A stretch of 64,000 bases of DNA, taken from assembly GCA_019321725.1 (NCBI GenBank), contig CM033119.1, positions 3,931,865 to 3,995,864 of the forward strand, given 5' to 3'. How positions within the stretch are numbered: position 1 is the stretch's first letter; each line of letters opens with the position of its first letter. This stretch comes from Paulownia fortunei. Taxonomy: Eukaryota > Streptophyta > Magnoliopsida > Lamiales > Paulowniaceae. The notes beneath the pieces are model-generated. The model was given only the letters and a program-made list of their open reading frames with translations, was not told where the DNA came from and did no database searches. This document shows positions 1 to 12,108 of this stretch, in pieces. Position numbers and translations under genes: made by a program.

Positions 1-266
1 TCTTTTTATTCGTTAATTGTGGGGAGTGGGTTGGTGACTTTAGGTTTGGCATGTACGACTTCAGTTCTTAATGGAGTTTCTCTTCAAATTTGAGATCAAC
101 AAAGCATTGCATAGATGCTGAAGTTTTGTCCAGCAGCCATATTTCTTTTGATCAATCATTATGCTTGGGAAACAGAATGATTAATTGGCATGAAATTGAA
201 GTGATCTTCCATAAATGTTTCTCTCTCTTGTTAAGACTTTTGATTTAATCTGTCATGCATATGCAG

Positions 267-3200
267 GTTTTGCATGCTTACTTGAGCTACTGGCGGAACC
301 ATTTTATATTTTATCCCAGAACTTGGTTCTTCTCAGATTACGGCTGGTTGTTGAAACTGCAGCCACTCTTTCACGCTGTATAGTAACATATATCCTCATC
401 CTGAAGCAACCGGGCCTGGTACATAGTAATGCTTGATATGCATTGTCAAACTTAAAGGAGTCTTTACTGTCCCTTGTTATAATACTTCAGAGTTGAGCTA
501 GCGAATTTGACTAAAGGTGTATCATTTCATCTAAAGGAGTCTTTTTGCTGTCCTTTATTATTTTACTTCAGAGTTGAGCAAGCTAATTTGACTAAAGCTT
601 TATCATTTCATCTCAAGCATGTTGATGTTGATAGATTATAATAATGAAGACTCAGAGTTGCTTAAAGTCATGTTTTGGTTATGGATAACACTTATGGTTG
701 GGTTTGTGTATGTGTGTATATATGTGTTTGTGTTTAATAGTTTTTGGTTGGGAGAGTGGGAATTCTTAATGAAAAGAGTGTAAAACTTCGAATTGAAGTC
801 ATGTGGAAGCTTCAAGTGAATCTTCATTGCCTTGAGGCCGATTCTATTTCTCCTTCAAAACATATTGCCTTCCAGTATTTGTTTCCTTCGTCTTTAAATA
901 TTTTTCTTTGAAAGTCTAACTGCCCAAACAGTGCCTTTCATACTCATCTGTTAATCTGTATCTTATGCTGGAGATTTAGCATCTCTTCACAGTTTTTCAG
1001 CTTCTTTGTAGTCCCAATACCTAATATTTTAATCCAACTTTTTAAATACTTCACATAACAGTTGTTTTCTTGATTCTACAAACATTTCATTACTACACTT
1101 GGTATATTCAGACCGGCTCCCTAGTCCCTGTCTTTATGTTTATTAAAATATAGATGCTTTGCCTGTTTTACTGTTCTCATGCTAGATTTTTATCTGTTTG
1201 TGTCTCCAAGTCAGTTTAACTGCAACTGCTGACTTAATCAACTATTGTTTGAATCGCAGGAGAAAGCAATTGTATTTGCTCTGTCACAGGTTGCATATGG
1301 AGCATCTATTTTCTTAGGTTATTGGGGCTACTTTCTTCTATTTCGAGTATATAAAACTTCTGTTCTGTTTCCATTGAGGTACTAATTTCCTTTTAGGTCC
1401 ATCATTATCTTTAGCTGCACATATTTTTTCAACAAATATAATATGTTGGACAAAAATGAGAGACTTCCTTGTCAAAGTTTATATACAGAAAATATTTTCT
1501 TGATTGTTCAAATCTTTAATATTTCTTGTCAGTATGTTCCTTTTTTCCCCTTATGATCCATTCAAATATTTGGTCTCCATCTTTGTGTTAAAGACTAAGC
1601 TATTGCTTAGTGAATTAGTGGGATAATTATTACATAACAAGTAGTCAAAGGAAGTCTTTGAGATTCTCTCTTCTTCTTTTTTTTTTTTTTTTTTGTCTTT
1701 TATTCATTTGCAAGATTTTATCTTTTTGTTGGCCGACCATTTGGTGTAAGATCCCAAAAAGGTGTCAAACCAGATAATACTGTTGGCTTCGAATATAATT
1801 GATGATCTCTGTGCCACTATATTTTCCTTTACCTTGTTCTTATGGTTGTTCAACAATTGCTGTAATTCAGCACCCTTGTTGTCCTCGTTGGTATATATAT
1901 TACAAGTTAAGCAGGAATTGGAAGATGAAGTAATTTAATCAATGCAGTATTTCTTTCATCCCATATGCATACTTCTCACTGATGGTACAATGTGTGATTA
2001 GTTTAATGGAACAGCCACTTCTCTTTTCTTTTCTTATGATGGAGTAACATATTTGTTTTTCAATTTGAGTCAAAAAGGTTTTTCGAAAGCAAAAGAGGTC
2101 ATTGCTTTCAGTTTTCACTGTAAACTGATAATGTTGTTGCAGGGTAGGAAATACAATGGGTTATGACCGCCCGCTTGCGAACATGTGTATGATTTTCACT
2201 CTTCAATCCTTCCGGAAGTTGATTCTTCAGGAAGGTGAAAAGATGGTCCTTGTATGGTTGGATACACCATATAACCAAGCAGTATATGGAGTTGTAGACA
2301 AATTAGGCGAGTCAATCATGATCCCTTTGCCTTGCATTCAATTTATTTTTGCAAGATAGGATGTTTTCTTCAGATGGACGCTATTGCTTGATATGGATTA
2401 AGCATGCAAGTTTGAGCTCTTTTAGGATCTCCCTTACACTATTTAGTCAGTATTCTAAAAGATAACAGGTTGATCTCTCAGGGAGCTTAGTGGTGAGGCT
2501 GATTTTCCTTCCATTTGAAGAAAGTTCCTATGCTACATTTGCAAGGTCTGCGTCAGGTTTATATCTCTCCTTTTATGTATTTTTTCTTATATCGAATCCT
2601 AGAAATGTGTATTTTCATATCAATATTTTGCAAACTGTTGAATGACTTGTTTGTCTATTTATTAAGATTTCTTGCTTGGTAGCCATTATTTGTATATGGA
2701 GATGCTGATGAGATATGGAGGGTAGGCATCATCCCTGATATAATCCTGAGACCCTTATTACTTCATGGTGTAGGCCTGTTCTGCTTCTTCACTATCACTC
2801 AGCCAACATTGTTGAAACTGTCTGTAAATTTTGAAGCATTTTACTGAGTAAAAAAATTCATTGCATAGGGGCTCTACCCATTTGTAGAAAGAAGTTTTCC
2901 TTGAGTTTTGAGTTTCTGTGTACATCTAAACCTGAAGAACAAAACTTGCTTTAACATCCCAAACTATTGCCATCACCTCTTACAGATCACAGTAGAGTAT
3001 GCACCTGTCTGTTTATGAATATCCTCATCCCAGCAGAACAACAGATGCTAATATACTTATATTAACCTATTTTTGAACTGAATATGACTTTCATAAGAAT
3101 TGCACAATCAGAAATTCTGATGGTAGATTCGTTCAAGTAGTTCCTATCAAGATTCCAATGTTCTGTTGCTTTTAATACGACATTACTGCATGCATCTTTT

Positions 3201-6200
3201 ATGTTATTGCTGCTTGTATAACTGTGTTAATCTTCTTGTATGGAGTCATTTACCTTGATTTAGAATTTTGATTACAAATTTCTATATCTGTCTAATTGGG
3301 AGAAAAAAAATCAGGAGGCGGCCCTCAAACTTTGGACTTAAGGTTAAAAAGGTCATTCAACTTGTGGAATGGTCAATTTGGCCTGGGTTGGGTTGTGGCC
3401 AATTTCCAGTGCTTGGAGTGATTTTGTGCTCATTTAAGCAATTAGTCTAAAGTAGCCCTCAAAGTTATGGCAGTTGAGGAATGCAAGTGCAGTTAGCTTG
3501 GGTGCATATATTATAAAGGAAACCATGGATTATATACTAGCTCGTGTTATAATATAAAGGAATTTAACGTGATTATCATAAACTATAAAGAAATAATGAA
3601 TTAAATTGCCCCTTCTAGTGAGCAATACTGTCATTCAACAAAATTAGGTTTCAATTGACAGATTGATTGGAATGAGCACAGTAAGGGCCTATTTGACGAG
3701 TTCCAATAGTTAGCTTCATTAGATTTATATTGCATTCATTTCTCACAAGTGAATTTATTCTTGTTAACTTTATTTGCATGCAGGAGATTACAAAGAGAAA
3801 AAGAAGAACCTGGCAAGGAGTCTGACAAATGCGCTGAAGCTTGTTTTGCTAATAGGTATCTACTTTGTCACGGTTTGTCTGGACAAATCTTTTCTTGTTC
3901 TGTCAGTGTGGTACTGCAAGCAATATTCCTTAATAAAAGTTGTTTGTTATTTACCGATTGTGAAACTGCATCTACTTATAGGATGTTAAGCTAGAAGCTA
4001 TTTAAATTGATATGGTGACTGGTATTTCTGAGATGATAATGTGTGCAAGAAAATGCTGTCCTGTTTGTTTAGAAGTTTTAGCTGCTCAGCCATAACACAA
4101 TGTTAAAAGCTCTAGCTGCTTGGCATCAATTTCTTAACATATTAGTTCTTGGAAACTTTTGATGTTCTATTCTTTTCTGAATGACCAATTAGCACTAGGT
4201 TTTGGGTTTATTTTCTCACAAAGGCTGACATGGCTGACCCATAAGCATCAACTCTGGTATAGGCTTAAAAGAGAAAGAGGCCATTTTTGAGGAGTAATAT
4301 ATCCAACTTTCAGAAAAGCTGACATGGCTGGGTCTTCCAATTCTTATTCAAACTCCCTTGAACTTTGGTAGATTTTAATCTATGGGGCAAAGGGTAAAAC
4401 AAATATTTCTGTTTATCTTCTGTTTGTTCTTGAATGAGAACCAAATTTAGGGAGGGAAAACCTGCTGATTTACCCTTCTTTTCTTCTCCTCCCAGACTGA
4501 CTCAATGGTTACAAATAAATCGCATGTCATAGCATGATATCTACATCATCAGCCTTCATAAAGCGAGGTGCATTTTTCTGCTTTATATACCTACTGGCAA
4601 AGTTGTGTATTGTAGAAATATTGGTTGATCTATTGTTCTATGAAAAAATGATCATTAACAATGTCACAAATAGTTACGGTCAATGCCTTCTTTGATTAGA
4701 TTGGTCCATGTTTGAAGATAATAATGAATTTTAACTGACAAAATAAATCATGTGAAATGTAACGGCATTTTTCTAAGTGCTGCTGCTGGGAAAAAATAAT
4801 GCATTCGCAAGGTGTTTCGAAAATCTTGATATCTCACTTGTGTATTGTAACTTTGTATGTGTAATGGTGTGATTTGCTAGCAATGTATCTTTCATTCTTT
4901 TCTAAAACTTATTTCTCTTTTATTTGGTTAGGTCTAGTGGTTATCGCATTTGGTCCAAGCTATTCTTATTCCCTCATCAGACTACTGTATGGTAGGAAAT
5001 GGAGTGATGGAGAAGCTTCAACAGCGCTCCAATGTTATTGCCTTTATGTGATAGTTTTGGCCATGAATGGTAAATGGTTATTCATATTGCTCTGTTGCAT
5101 TGATTTTGTTGTCTTTATCAATAAGTAGCACTTTACTTATTCTACCATTGTTTTTTCTTCCTGACTTTTATGCAGCTCTTTAAGTTATATTTGTCACCAA
5201 CTAAAATTGGTTCAGCAGTTCACTGAAATAATAACAATAGTGGAGTTCTTAACTATTGGAGGATGACTATGTGACACTGAAATTAGTTTTGACTGAATCA
5301 AAATTTTGCATCATATTGAGGAATTTTTTATATGGAATTAAAATTATTTTCTTTTCTTTTCTTTTCAATCAGGGACGTCTGAAGCATTTTTGCATGCTGT
5401 TGCAACAGAGAATCAACTTAAACAGTCGAATGACTCATTACTTGTCTTCTCATTGATTTACCTAGTCTTGAATGTCTTACTTATAAGATCAGCCGGAGCA
5501 ATTGGATTAATATTAGCGAATTCTTTGAGTATCCTTTATGATTTCTCTGACTTTGTGATTAATTCGTCCTATGGTTATTTCTCATCGTTCTTATTTTGCT
5601 GCCTCTGATGAAAATTTAAGACATTAAGTTGCTGTGGAATATGTGGGTGAAATGACTATATGATTGCTCATGGTCTTTTGAAGCCAGGTATATTATGCCT
5701 TAGAATCTTTGAGTTTCTACAGATCTTGGGGTGCGAGCTTTTTGCTGTTGAGGCTATTTACTTTTGAAATAATATCACAAGTGATTTTTTAGCAACTAGT
5801 TTGTTGGTTTAACTGTTTGAGTTAACATGAATAAGCATGCATCATGCTTTAAATGATGCTATTTATTGGATTTCTAAGAAATTATAACAAATTATTTCTA
5901 TTTTCAACTTGGCAGAAGTTAAAACTTCAGTCATAACTTGTGTTTTACGTGAAAACTAGAGGGGCGACAGTTATCTATCTGCTTCATCCTGTGAATATTG
6001 AAGACCTGAAGTTGGAGGTCATCTCTGGTTTTGAGATAGACATTTATGCTTAAGTCTATTCCAGTATTGTTTCTTTTCCTTTGTTGGTCCTGAAAGAAAA
6101 AAGGTCCTGCTTTCAGTATGGGCGCTTTTAATCTGCTTCATTAGTAACTCACTATGCAGTAGTAAGAATTGTCAGTGGCATCTGCAGTCCAAAACAAAAG

Positions 6201-6938
6201 GTCTACTTGTGGATGGCTGGGTGGATTGCCCAAATTATGTTTTGTAATTATCTTAATGTTGCCAATACCTTTATGTCTTGTTGATACAGTAGAGGAGGAA
6301 ATCATAGTAGCACCACCAACAATGTTAATAATTGATTGATATTTTGCTGCCTTTGCTTCCTTGACTGTTATAAAGACATGATCTTCAGGATAGTTTATTC
6401 AGCAATTTTCATCAGAAAATATTTCAAGGTATACCTATATTTTATGCAACTTTATGCTTTTCTTTCTCTAATATTTCAGCTTGACCTTTGTGGATATGAG
6501 CATGTAATCATATGGTGTCGATGAATTTAATGTCGATGAATTTAATGAAGGTGTCTCAGGAATCCTCCTCCTTTTCCTTTAGAGGTTGCTTGCCCGCAGG
6601 CTGTGAATTTCTACTAGTTTCAGGTGTAGCCACCTTCATCCTTGAGAGAATATATCTGAACCGAGATAACTTCTGGGCCACCTTTACCATTCACTTCTCC
6701 TTTGGTTTGGCATGTTTCAGTGTAGCGGCTTTTGTAATGTGAGTATTATTATTTGCATTTTTTCTTCATGCAAAAAATATTATCTTTCTGAAGCTGCTTC
6801 CTTCTGTTTGTGTGATAGACCTAAATTTTTCAATGAGGTAGTTTTAACAATTCTAATAATTATATTTTTATCATCAGCTATCAAAAGGAGAAGCCTTTCA
6901 TTAGCAAAATCATACGTTTCCGTGAACATGCTGATTGA
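267..6938 (+). CDS. RFT1: RFT1 lipid flippase-like protein (5' partial, ten exons)
   Basis: Multi-pass ER membrane protein of the RFT1 family, needed for translocation of Man5GlcNAc2-PP-dolichol in N-glycosylation. Exons by eye, phases consistent: 267-418, 1260-1378, 2143-2306, 2482-2556, 3784-3855, 4932-5069, 5373-5528, 6376-6428, 6560-6738, 6878-6938 (TGA). They give the last 388 residues; the N-terminal exons lie upstream of the window. Recognisable family blocks include [53 protein letters not shown] and the C-terminal [13 protein letters not shown]. Several hydrophobic spans are visible (for example [14 protein letters not shown]). Intron 3 appears to begin GC rather than GT (2307), and the intron 5529-6375 has U12-type signals. 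No broken frame was seen. Family assignment is firm; small exon-edge errors are possible. Confidence 0.93.
5529..6375 (+). other. U12-type (minor spliceosome) intron of RFT1
   Basis: The donor reads GTATCCTTTA, matching the U12 GT-AG consensus. TTCCTTGAC at 6357-6365 matches the U12 branch-point consensus TTCCTTRAC, with its A 11 nt upstream of the acceptor AG. No polypyrimidine tract precedes the acceptor (TGTTATAAAG), as expected for this class. Splicing joins an Asn codon (A|AC) and keeps the RFT1 frame. Confidence 0.88.
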
Positions 6939-7990
6939 AGCTGCTGAAGATCGAAGGTCAGATGTATATTCACACTTATCTTTCTTTATATCTTACAGAA
7001 ATATATTGACACCTTTCTTTATATCTTATAGAAATATAGACTACAACACTCTGTTGATAGTTTACTAGGCCTCACCATGCACTCAAAATAAGAGCTGTAC
7101 AAATTGTCGTAGATTTGTAATCGAAGGTTGTGAATGCATCTGTCTTATTATACAAATATATTTAATAGATAGAGTATCGCAATTCACCGACTATTTGAAT
7201 TATTTTTCTCTTCTAATTGTTAATTGATATCAGTTTGCCAGCATAATTGAAGGGAAGTATGAATTATATGATTAGCTTTTCTAAATTAATATTCTAATTT
7301 ATGGATGCTTGTTCGCTTTTATGTATTTTTGCCAAATTCATGGAGTTACAGATGAAGAATGGGAATATTGTGCTGCAAATATAACATGACAACCACTAGT
7401 AGCGGAAGATTAAAGACCTAGACAAGAGGGTTCTTTATGAGTATCTATTGAGAGAAAAAGGAAATATAAAGTTAGAAACTTAAATGTTTCATGGCATCAT
7501 CCGTGAATAATGCTTCCAAGGACGTTCCTGAATGGAAATGTTAAATTTGCAAAGACATTAATGTTATTACTTCTAACACAAGTTGGAGACTTTGCTTCTA
7601 AATTTTATTACATTTTGATTTTTGCTCAAGTAGGTTTGTGCTCAATGAATGTTTCCTCCGAAATGCAGGAACTTTTTGGTGTCAAGAAGGCATAAAGTGT
7701 ACTACGATCGATGTGATTTTGGCCAAAGTGGACTGTGAACAAGGTCAGGGAATTGAAGATCAAAGATCCTTTGTGTTATAGTGCCTGGTAATACACGACA
7801 ATTTTCAAATATTATCAATTATTCCCATTCTGATCTTACATATAGCAAGAACTAGAATCTTGGCTGTGGCTTAGGTAGATCTAAGATTTGCTCTAATTGT
7901 TTTAATTATTAGTTAGGTGCGCAAGTCGTAGTTTAATTTTTTACTCTTTTGTTGTATAATTTCATCGCTTCAAAGATTTTTGGGTAATAA
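6939..7990 (+). other. RFT1 3' UTR / downstream region
   Basis: Follows the RFT1 stop. No conserved coding sequence was recognised; the short open frame at 7510-7695 has no family features. An AATAAA at about 7987 could serve as a poly(A) signal. The true 3' end cannot be fixed from sequence alone. Confidence 0.35.
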
Positions 7991-7999
7991 AACACCAAT

Positions 8000-10420
8000 G
8001 TGGTTTTGTGAAAATACAAAAAACCGAAAAAAAAACAAAAAAAAGAAATCTCTGTACTGAAAAAAAAAACTAAAAACTATTCGTATTCATCAAATGTGTG
8101 CGTGAAATTCCATTTCTGTTAACAATTAATGGCGGTTGTCATATACGCACTCCATCTGCGAAATTATTGTGAACTAGCATTTTTTGACTAAAAATTCCAT
8201 TTAAAATGACTAATATACCTCTCCTTTTTAAGTTGAAATGATCATACATCATTAGCGAACTTGCCCCCCCCCCCCCTCCCTCCTTTTAAGTTGAGAATGT
8301 TTATCTATTATCTTTTCTTTTTTAATTTGTTTTAATAAATAATAGTCTAAATATATAAAGTTTTTTTATTCAATTATAAAATTTAAATATGATTGTTTGT
8401 CTCGTCTATGTTTTTAATTTACTTCAGTAAGTAATATTTTTATTATAAAATGTTTGTTAATTTATAAAAATTGAAAACAACTGTATATGCGTTTGTTATA
8501 TCTTCTATTTTTTAACCTACTTCAACAAATAAAATGATAACTATAACAATTTTATTTATTTATAAGAAAATTAAAAATAACTATATCTCATATCTTCCAT
8601 TTTAATTTTTTACTTCAAGAAGTAATATAAATATAAGGGTTTTTTTATAACTATTGACATTAACTGTGTTACATCTTCTATTTTTTAATTTACCTCACTA
8701 AGTAATATTCTAACTTTAAAATTTATTGGTATCTTCTATTTTTAAATGTTAACTTTAGAAATAATCTTAACTCTGAAAACTTTTATGATATTTGTAAAAA
8801 CTGCAAGCAACAATATGTTACATCATCTATTTTAAAATTTCTTTTAATACATAATATTTTTAACTATAAAAATAATTCTCATCTATGTATTAAGAAGAAA
8901 CTAACTATGTATTATCTCTTCTATTTTCAATTTGTTTTAATAAATATCTTCACCAATATTTTTTTCTCCATTTGTACAAATCCTTTTTTTTAATTTTATA
9001 TCAAGTTATACTTTTAGCTATAAATTTTTTTGCTCTAATTTTACTAGTTTTAAATTTTGTTTTATACCAAGCATGAGATCCAAAAGTTCCAAAAGGAGGA
9101 GTGTAACAAGCATTTTGATGCAAAGGAGGGGGTTTTAACAGTTGTACGGAGTTTTGAATAACATTAGGGGTTTTTAGGCTATTTATAAAACACATAAGTG
9201 GTTTTTTTTGCAATTTTGCAAAAATACAAGAGAGTTTTATTTTATAATTAAAAAATATTAGGGTGCTTTTCAGTATACGAAGTGAATTAATGATCTATTT
9301 CTCGAACTTGTCATTGGCAGGTGAATTAATGATTTAATGCTTCTAGGAAAAAATATTTTTTTATCAGAATATGAATAAATTGGTTCTTAGTAGTTAAGAA
9401 AAAAAAAAAAAAACCTTTGTAATTATTTTATATCCTTTCTAATTAGAGATACTTTTCTAACAGGGTAATTGTCAAAATTAGAGGGACATGCAGTCACTTT
9501 ACATACTAGGTATATCATTCTAGATTAGTCCCAATTTTTTATTACAATTAATATTTTATTTTATGGTAATACTAAAATATATGTAAAATGAATAAAATGA
9601 TATTATGAATATACATTTAAACATGTATTATTGGTATTACAATAAAAAATATAACATCAATTATAATAAAAAATTTAAACTGATACATTTGAAGAACGAT
9701 TGAATAAAATATCGCCGACGATTTTAGCTTTCTCCTCCGGGAATTTATTAACCGTATTAGTTTTGTGATCATTTCTTATTTCATGATGCATCCTCATTTT
9801 TGCATTCCTTTTTCTTTTTCTTTCCCTTTGGCTGTACGGTTTCTTTCAAATGACAAACCAACTGTTGTGGAGTTCCGTGTAATTTGGTGTAAAAGTAAGT
9901 TCTAGATCTCTTCAAAATTGAATAGCAATACAAACAAGTTTTTATCGTTACTTAAACTCATTTGGCTAAGTTGGCTAAGTATAATCATTTTCTTCTCGAA
10001 GAATTTAGATTTGGCCCCAAAAAGTCATTGGGCAGCAACAACTTACAGAGATTAAGGGGAGATTGAAGCGAACAAGCATTTATTATGAAACATAAAAATT
10101 GACAGATTTGGCCTTGAAAATCTGATATGATTTATCGATTGAATTTTCTCTGAAAAACCCACACAGGGTGCAATCTGCCAATAGTTTGTTGTTTTGAGGG
10201 TGGAGAGAGACACTTTTACAATTTGAGGGTGCAATACATCTAACTCGTGTATTTGGAGGGTGGAAACTGCAAATTACGCGAGCGGATTATGATGGTGATT
10301 TCTTCAAACTTTCCTTTTTTGCCAGCAACATTTTTTGACTAATAAAGCAGTTCAGTTCACCGGGGGTCTTGGAATTAAAGAATTGGGTGGGGTTTGCGGG
10401 GGGTCGGTGGGTGGGACACT
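8000..10420. other. AT-rich intergenic region, no gene seen
   Basis: Runs of A/T, a 13-base C tract at 8264-8276 and degenerate repeats around 8330-8960 (recurring TCTTCTATTTTTAA-type phrases). Short open frames here lack recognisable motifs. Confidence 0.5.
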
Positions 10421-10424
10421 GGTT

Positions 10425-10444
10425 GACGTGGCACTAGACGTGGC
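10425..10444 (+). promoter_or_regulatory. Paired ABRE-like ACGTGGC elements upstream of CAD-A
   Basis: GACGTGGC occurs twice, at 10425-10432 and 10437-10444, inside a short GC-rich island about 600 bp before the CAD-A start. ACGTGGC is the core of the abscisic-acid response element bound by bZIP factors. The motif match is direct; function is inference. Confidence 0.35.
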
Positions 10445-10821
10445 AAAAAGAAAAAATTCTTCTTGTAAAACGACGACTCTGGAAAATTTGATTAAGTTTG
10501 GATTTATCTTACCCATGTTATAAATTAAATTCAAAGAAAAATAATAGGAAGATTATTGCAATTTAATGTGATTAATTAAGTTTTGTTCGATCAAGGAGAG
10601 AGAGGACGCCCAACACTTAATTCAATTTCAAGAAAAGAATCACGAAATAAGTATTAAAATATTCTAATAAGTTCCAACAAAATATGAACGATTCCCTCGT
10701 GTCGTCTTAAAAAATAATTTTATTTATTAAAGTTGGAGTGCCCCACCTAATTTTTCCTCCACCACTTATATTCCGGGTCAAATCTCACTTTAAATCGGAT
10801 TCTACAAAAATCTACAGTACA

Positions 10822-10827
10822 CACGTG
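10822..10827. promoter_or_regulatory. G-box CACGTG in the CAD-A promoter
   Basis: Palindrome ACACGTGT about 220 bp upstream of the CAD-A ATG and 120 bp upstream of its TATA-like box. It is a typical bHLH/bZIP binding core in plant promoters. Function is inferred from the motif only. Confidence 0.35.
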
Positions 10828-10864
10828 TAGTAATCAGAAAACTCAGCCATGACGTTTCACATCC

Positions 10865-10895
10865 CCTTACCTCACTGATGAGGTCAGCATTCTCC
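10865..10895 (+). promoter_or_regulatory. Conserved CAD-cluster promoter block (CAD-A copy)
   Basis: Contains ACCTCA (10869-10874) and its inverse TGAGGT (10079 offset: 10879-10884) separated by four bases, then GTCA and CATTCTCC. The same block lies upstream of CAD-B (19692-19722) in otherwise diverged sequence, and a decayed version is at 44479-44515 before CAD-C. A TATA-like CTATATATAC follows at about 10942. Confidence 0.55.
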
Positions 10896-11043
10896 AACAT
10901 TCTATGTCTATCTACAACTCTCGATTCAACTATTCATCAATCTATATATACTTCAGTATGCTTAACAATGTAGATCACAATATCACAGTATACTTGTTTT
11001 AATTCATTTTCAGAGAAACGAAAACAAGAACAGCTTTCTGAAA

Positions 11044-12108
11044 ATGGCAAAGACAGTTAAGGCAGTCGGGTGGGCCGCCAGAGACCCGTCTGGAGTTCTG
11101 TCTCCTCTCAAGTTCGCTCGACGCGCCACCGGCGACCGTGATGTGCAGTTCAAAGTATTGTACTGCGGGATCTGTCATTCGGATCTTCACAGTATCAAGA
11201 ACGAATGGGGCTACTCCCAATACCCGCTCATACCCGGCCACGAGATTGTCGGTGTGGTAACTGAAGTCGGGTCGAAAGTTCAGAAATTTAAGGTTGGAGA
11301 CAAAGTCGGCGTAGGATGTATGGTCAACTCGTGCCGAAAATGCGATCAATGCGTTAATAATCTTGAGAATTACTGCCCTCAGCCGCTGTTCACTTACAAC
11401 AGCGTTGAGCCCGACGGATCCCTAACTTACGGCGGGTACTCCGATATAATGGTGGCGGACGAGGATTTCATTATCCGCTGGCCCGAAAATTTCCCACTCG
11501 ATAAGGGAGCTCCTTTACTCTGCGCTGGGATCACCACTTACAGCCCGTTGAGACACTTCGGGCTTGACAAGCCGGGCCTCCGCGTCGGAGTCGTCGGGCT
11601 CGGCGGTCTGGGCCACGTGGCGGTTAAATTCGCAAAGGCTTTCGGGACAAAGGTAACGGTTATCAGCACCTCCGCTAGTAAGAAAAAGGAAGCCATCGAA
11701 AGCCTGGGCGCGGACGCATTTCTGATTAGCCGGGATCCGGCGGAAATGCAAGCGGCGGCCGGCACTTTAGACGGGATTATCGACACTGTTTCTGCGCTTC
11801 ACCCAATTCAGCCGTTGTTAAGCTTGTTGAAGCCGCATGGGAAGCTGATTGTGGTCGGTGCGCCGGAGAAGCCGCTTGAGCTGCCGGTGTTCCCCCTGAT
11901 TACGGCGCGGAGGACGGTGGCAGGGAGCATGATCGGCGGGTTGAAAGAGACGCAGGAGATGATTGATTTTGCGGCGAAGCATAATATATTGCCTGATGTG
12001 GAGATGGTTTCCATGGACTATGTGAATACTGCGATGGAGCGGCTTGCGAAAGCCGATGTGAAGTATCGGTTTGTGATTGATGTGGGGAAAACACTGAAAG
12101 CCGAATGA
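11044..12108 (+). CDS. CAD-A: CAD/8-hydroxygeraniol dehydrogenase-like zinc alcohol dehydrogenase
   Basis: Complete intronless 354-residue medium-chain dehydrogenase of the plant CAD family, the usual length. Catalytic zinc ligands are C44 (GICHSD), H66 with E67 (GHE) and C160. Structural zinc ligands are C97, C100, C103 and C111. The Rossmann loop GLGGLG is at 185-190 and STSxSKK (208-214) suggests NADP(H) preference. Expected role is NADP-dependent interconversion of an allylic or aromatic alcohol and its aldehyde in the cytosol. The sequence looks closest to 8-hydroxygeraniol dehydrogenases of iridoid biosynthesis or so-called mannitol dehydrogenases; substrate cannot be assigned. The coding sequence is much more GC-rich than its surroundings. 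Its relatives CAD-B and CAD-C carry an intron after codon 114, which is absent here. The ATG gives the same N-terminus length as CAD-B. Confidence 0.95.
   Translation: MAKTVKAVGWAARDPSGVLSPLKFARRATGDRDVQFKVLYCGICHSDLHSIKNEWGYSQYPLIPGHEIVGVVTEVGSKVQKFKVGDKVGVGCMVNSCRKCDQCVNNLENYCPQPLFTYNSVEPDGSLTYGGYSDIMVADEDFIIRWPENFPLDKGAPLLCAGITTYSPLRHFGLDKPGLRVGVVGLGGLGHVAVKFAKAFGTKVTVISTSASKKKEAIESLGADAFLISRDPAEMQAAAGTLDGIIDTVSALHPIQPLLSLLKPHGKLIVVGAPEKPLELPVFPLITARRTVAGSMIGGLKETQEMIDFAAKHNILPDVEMVSMDYVNTAMERLAKADVKYRFVIDVGKTLKAE

Noticed and set aside
7510..7695. Open frame in the RFT1 3' region
   Set aside because: No motif, weak composition; most likely 3' UTR.
8264..8276. C13 tract as a structural or regulatory element
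   Set aside because: Isolated homopolymer; a similar C tract in one copia LTR shows that such runs expand here without evident function.
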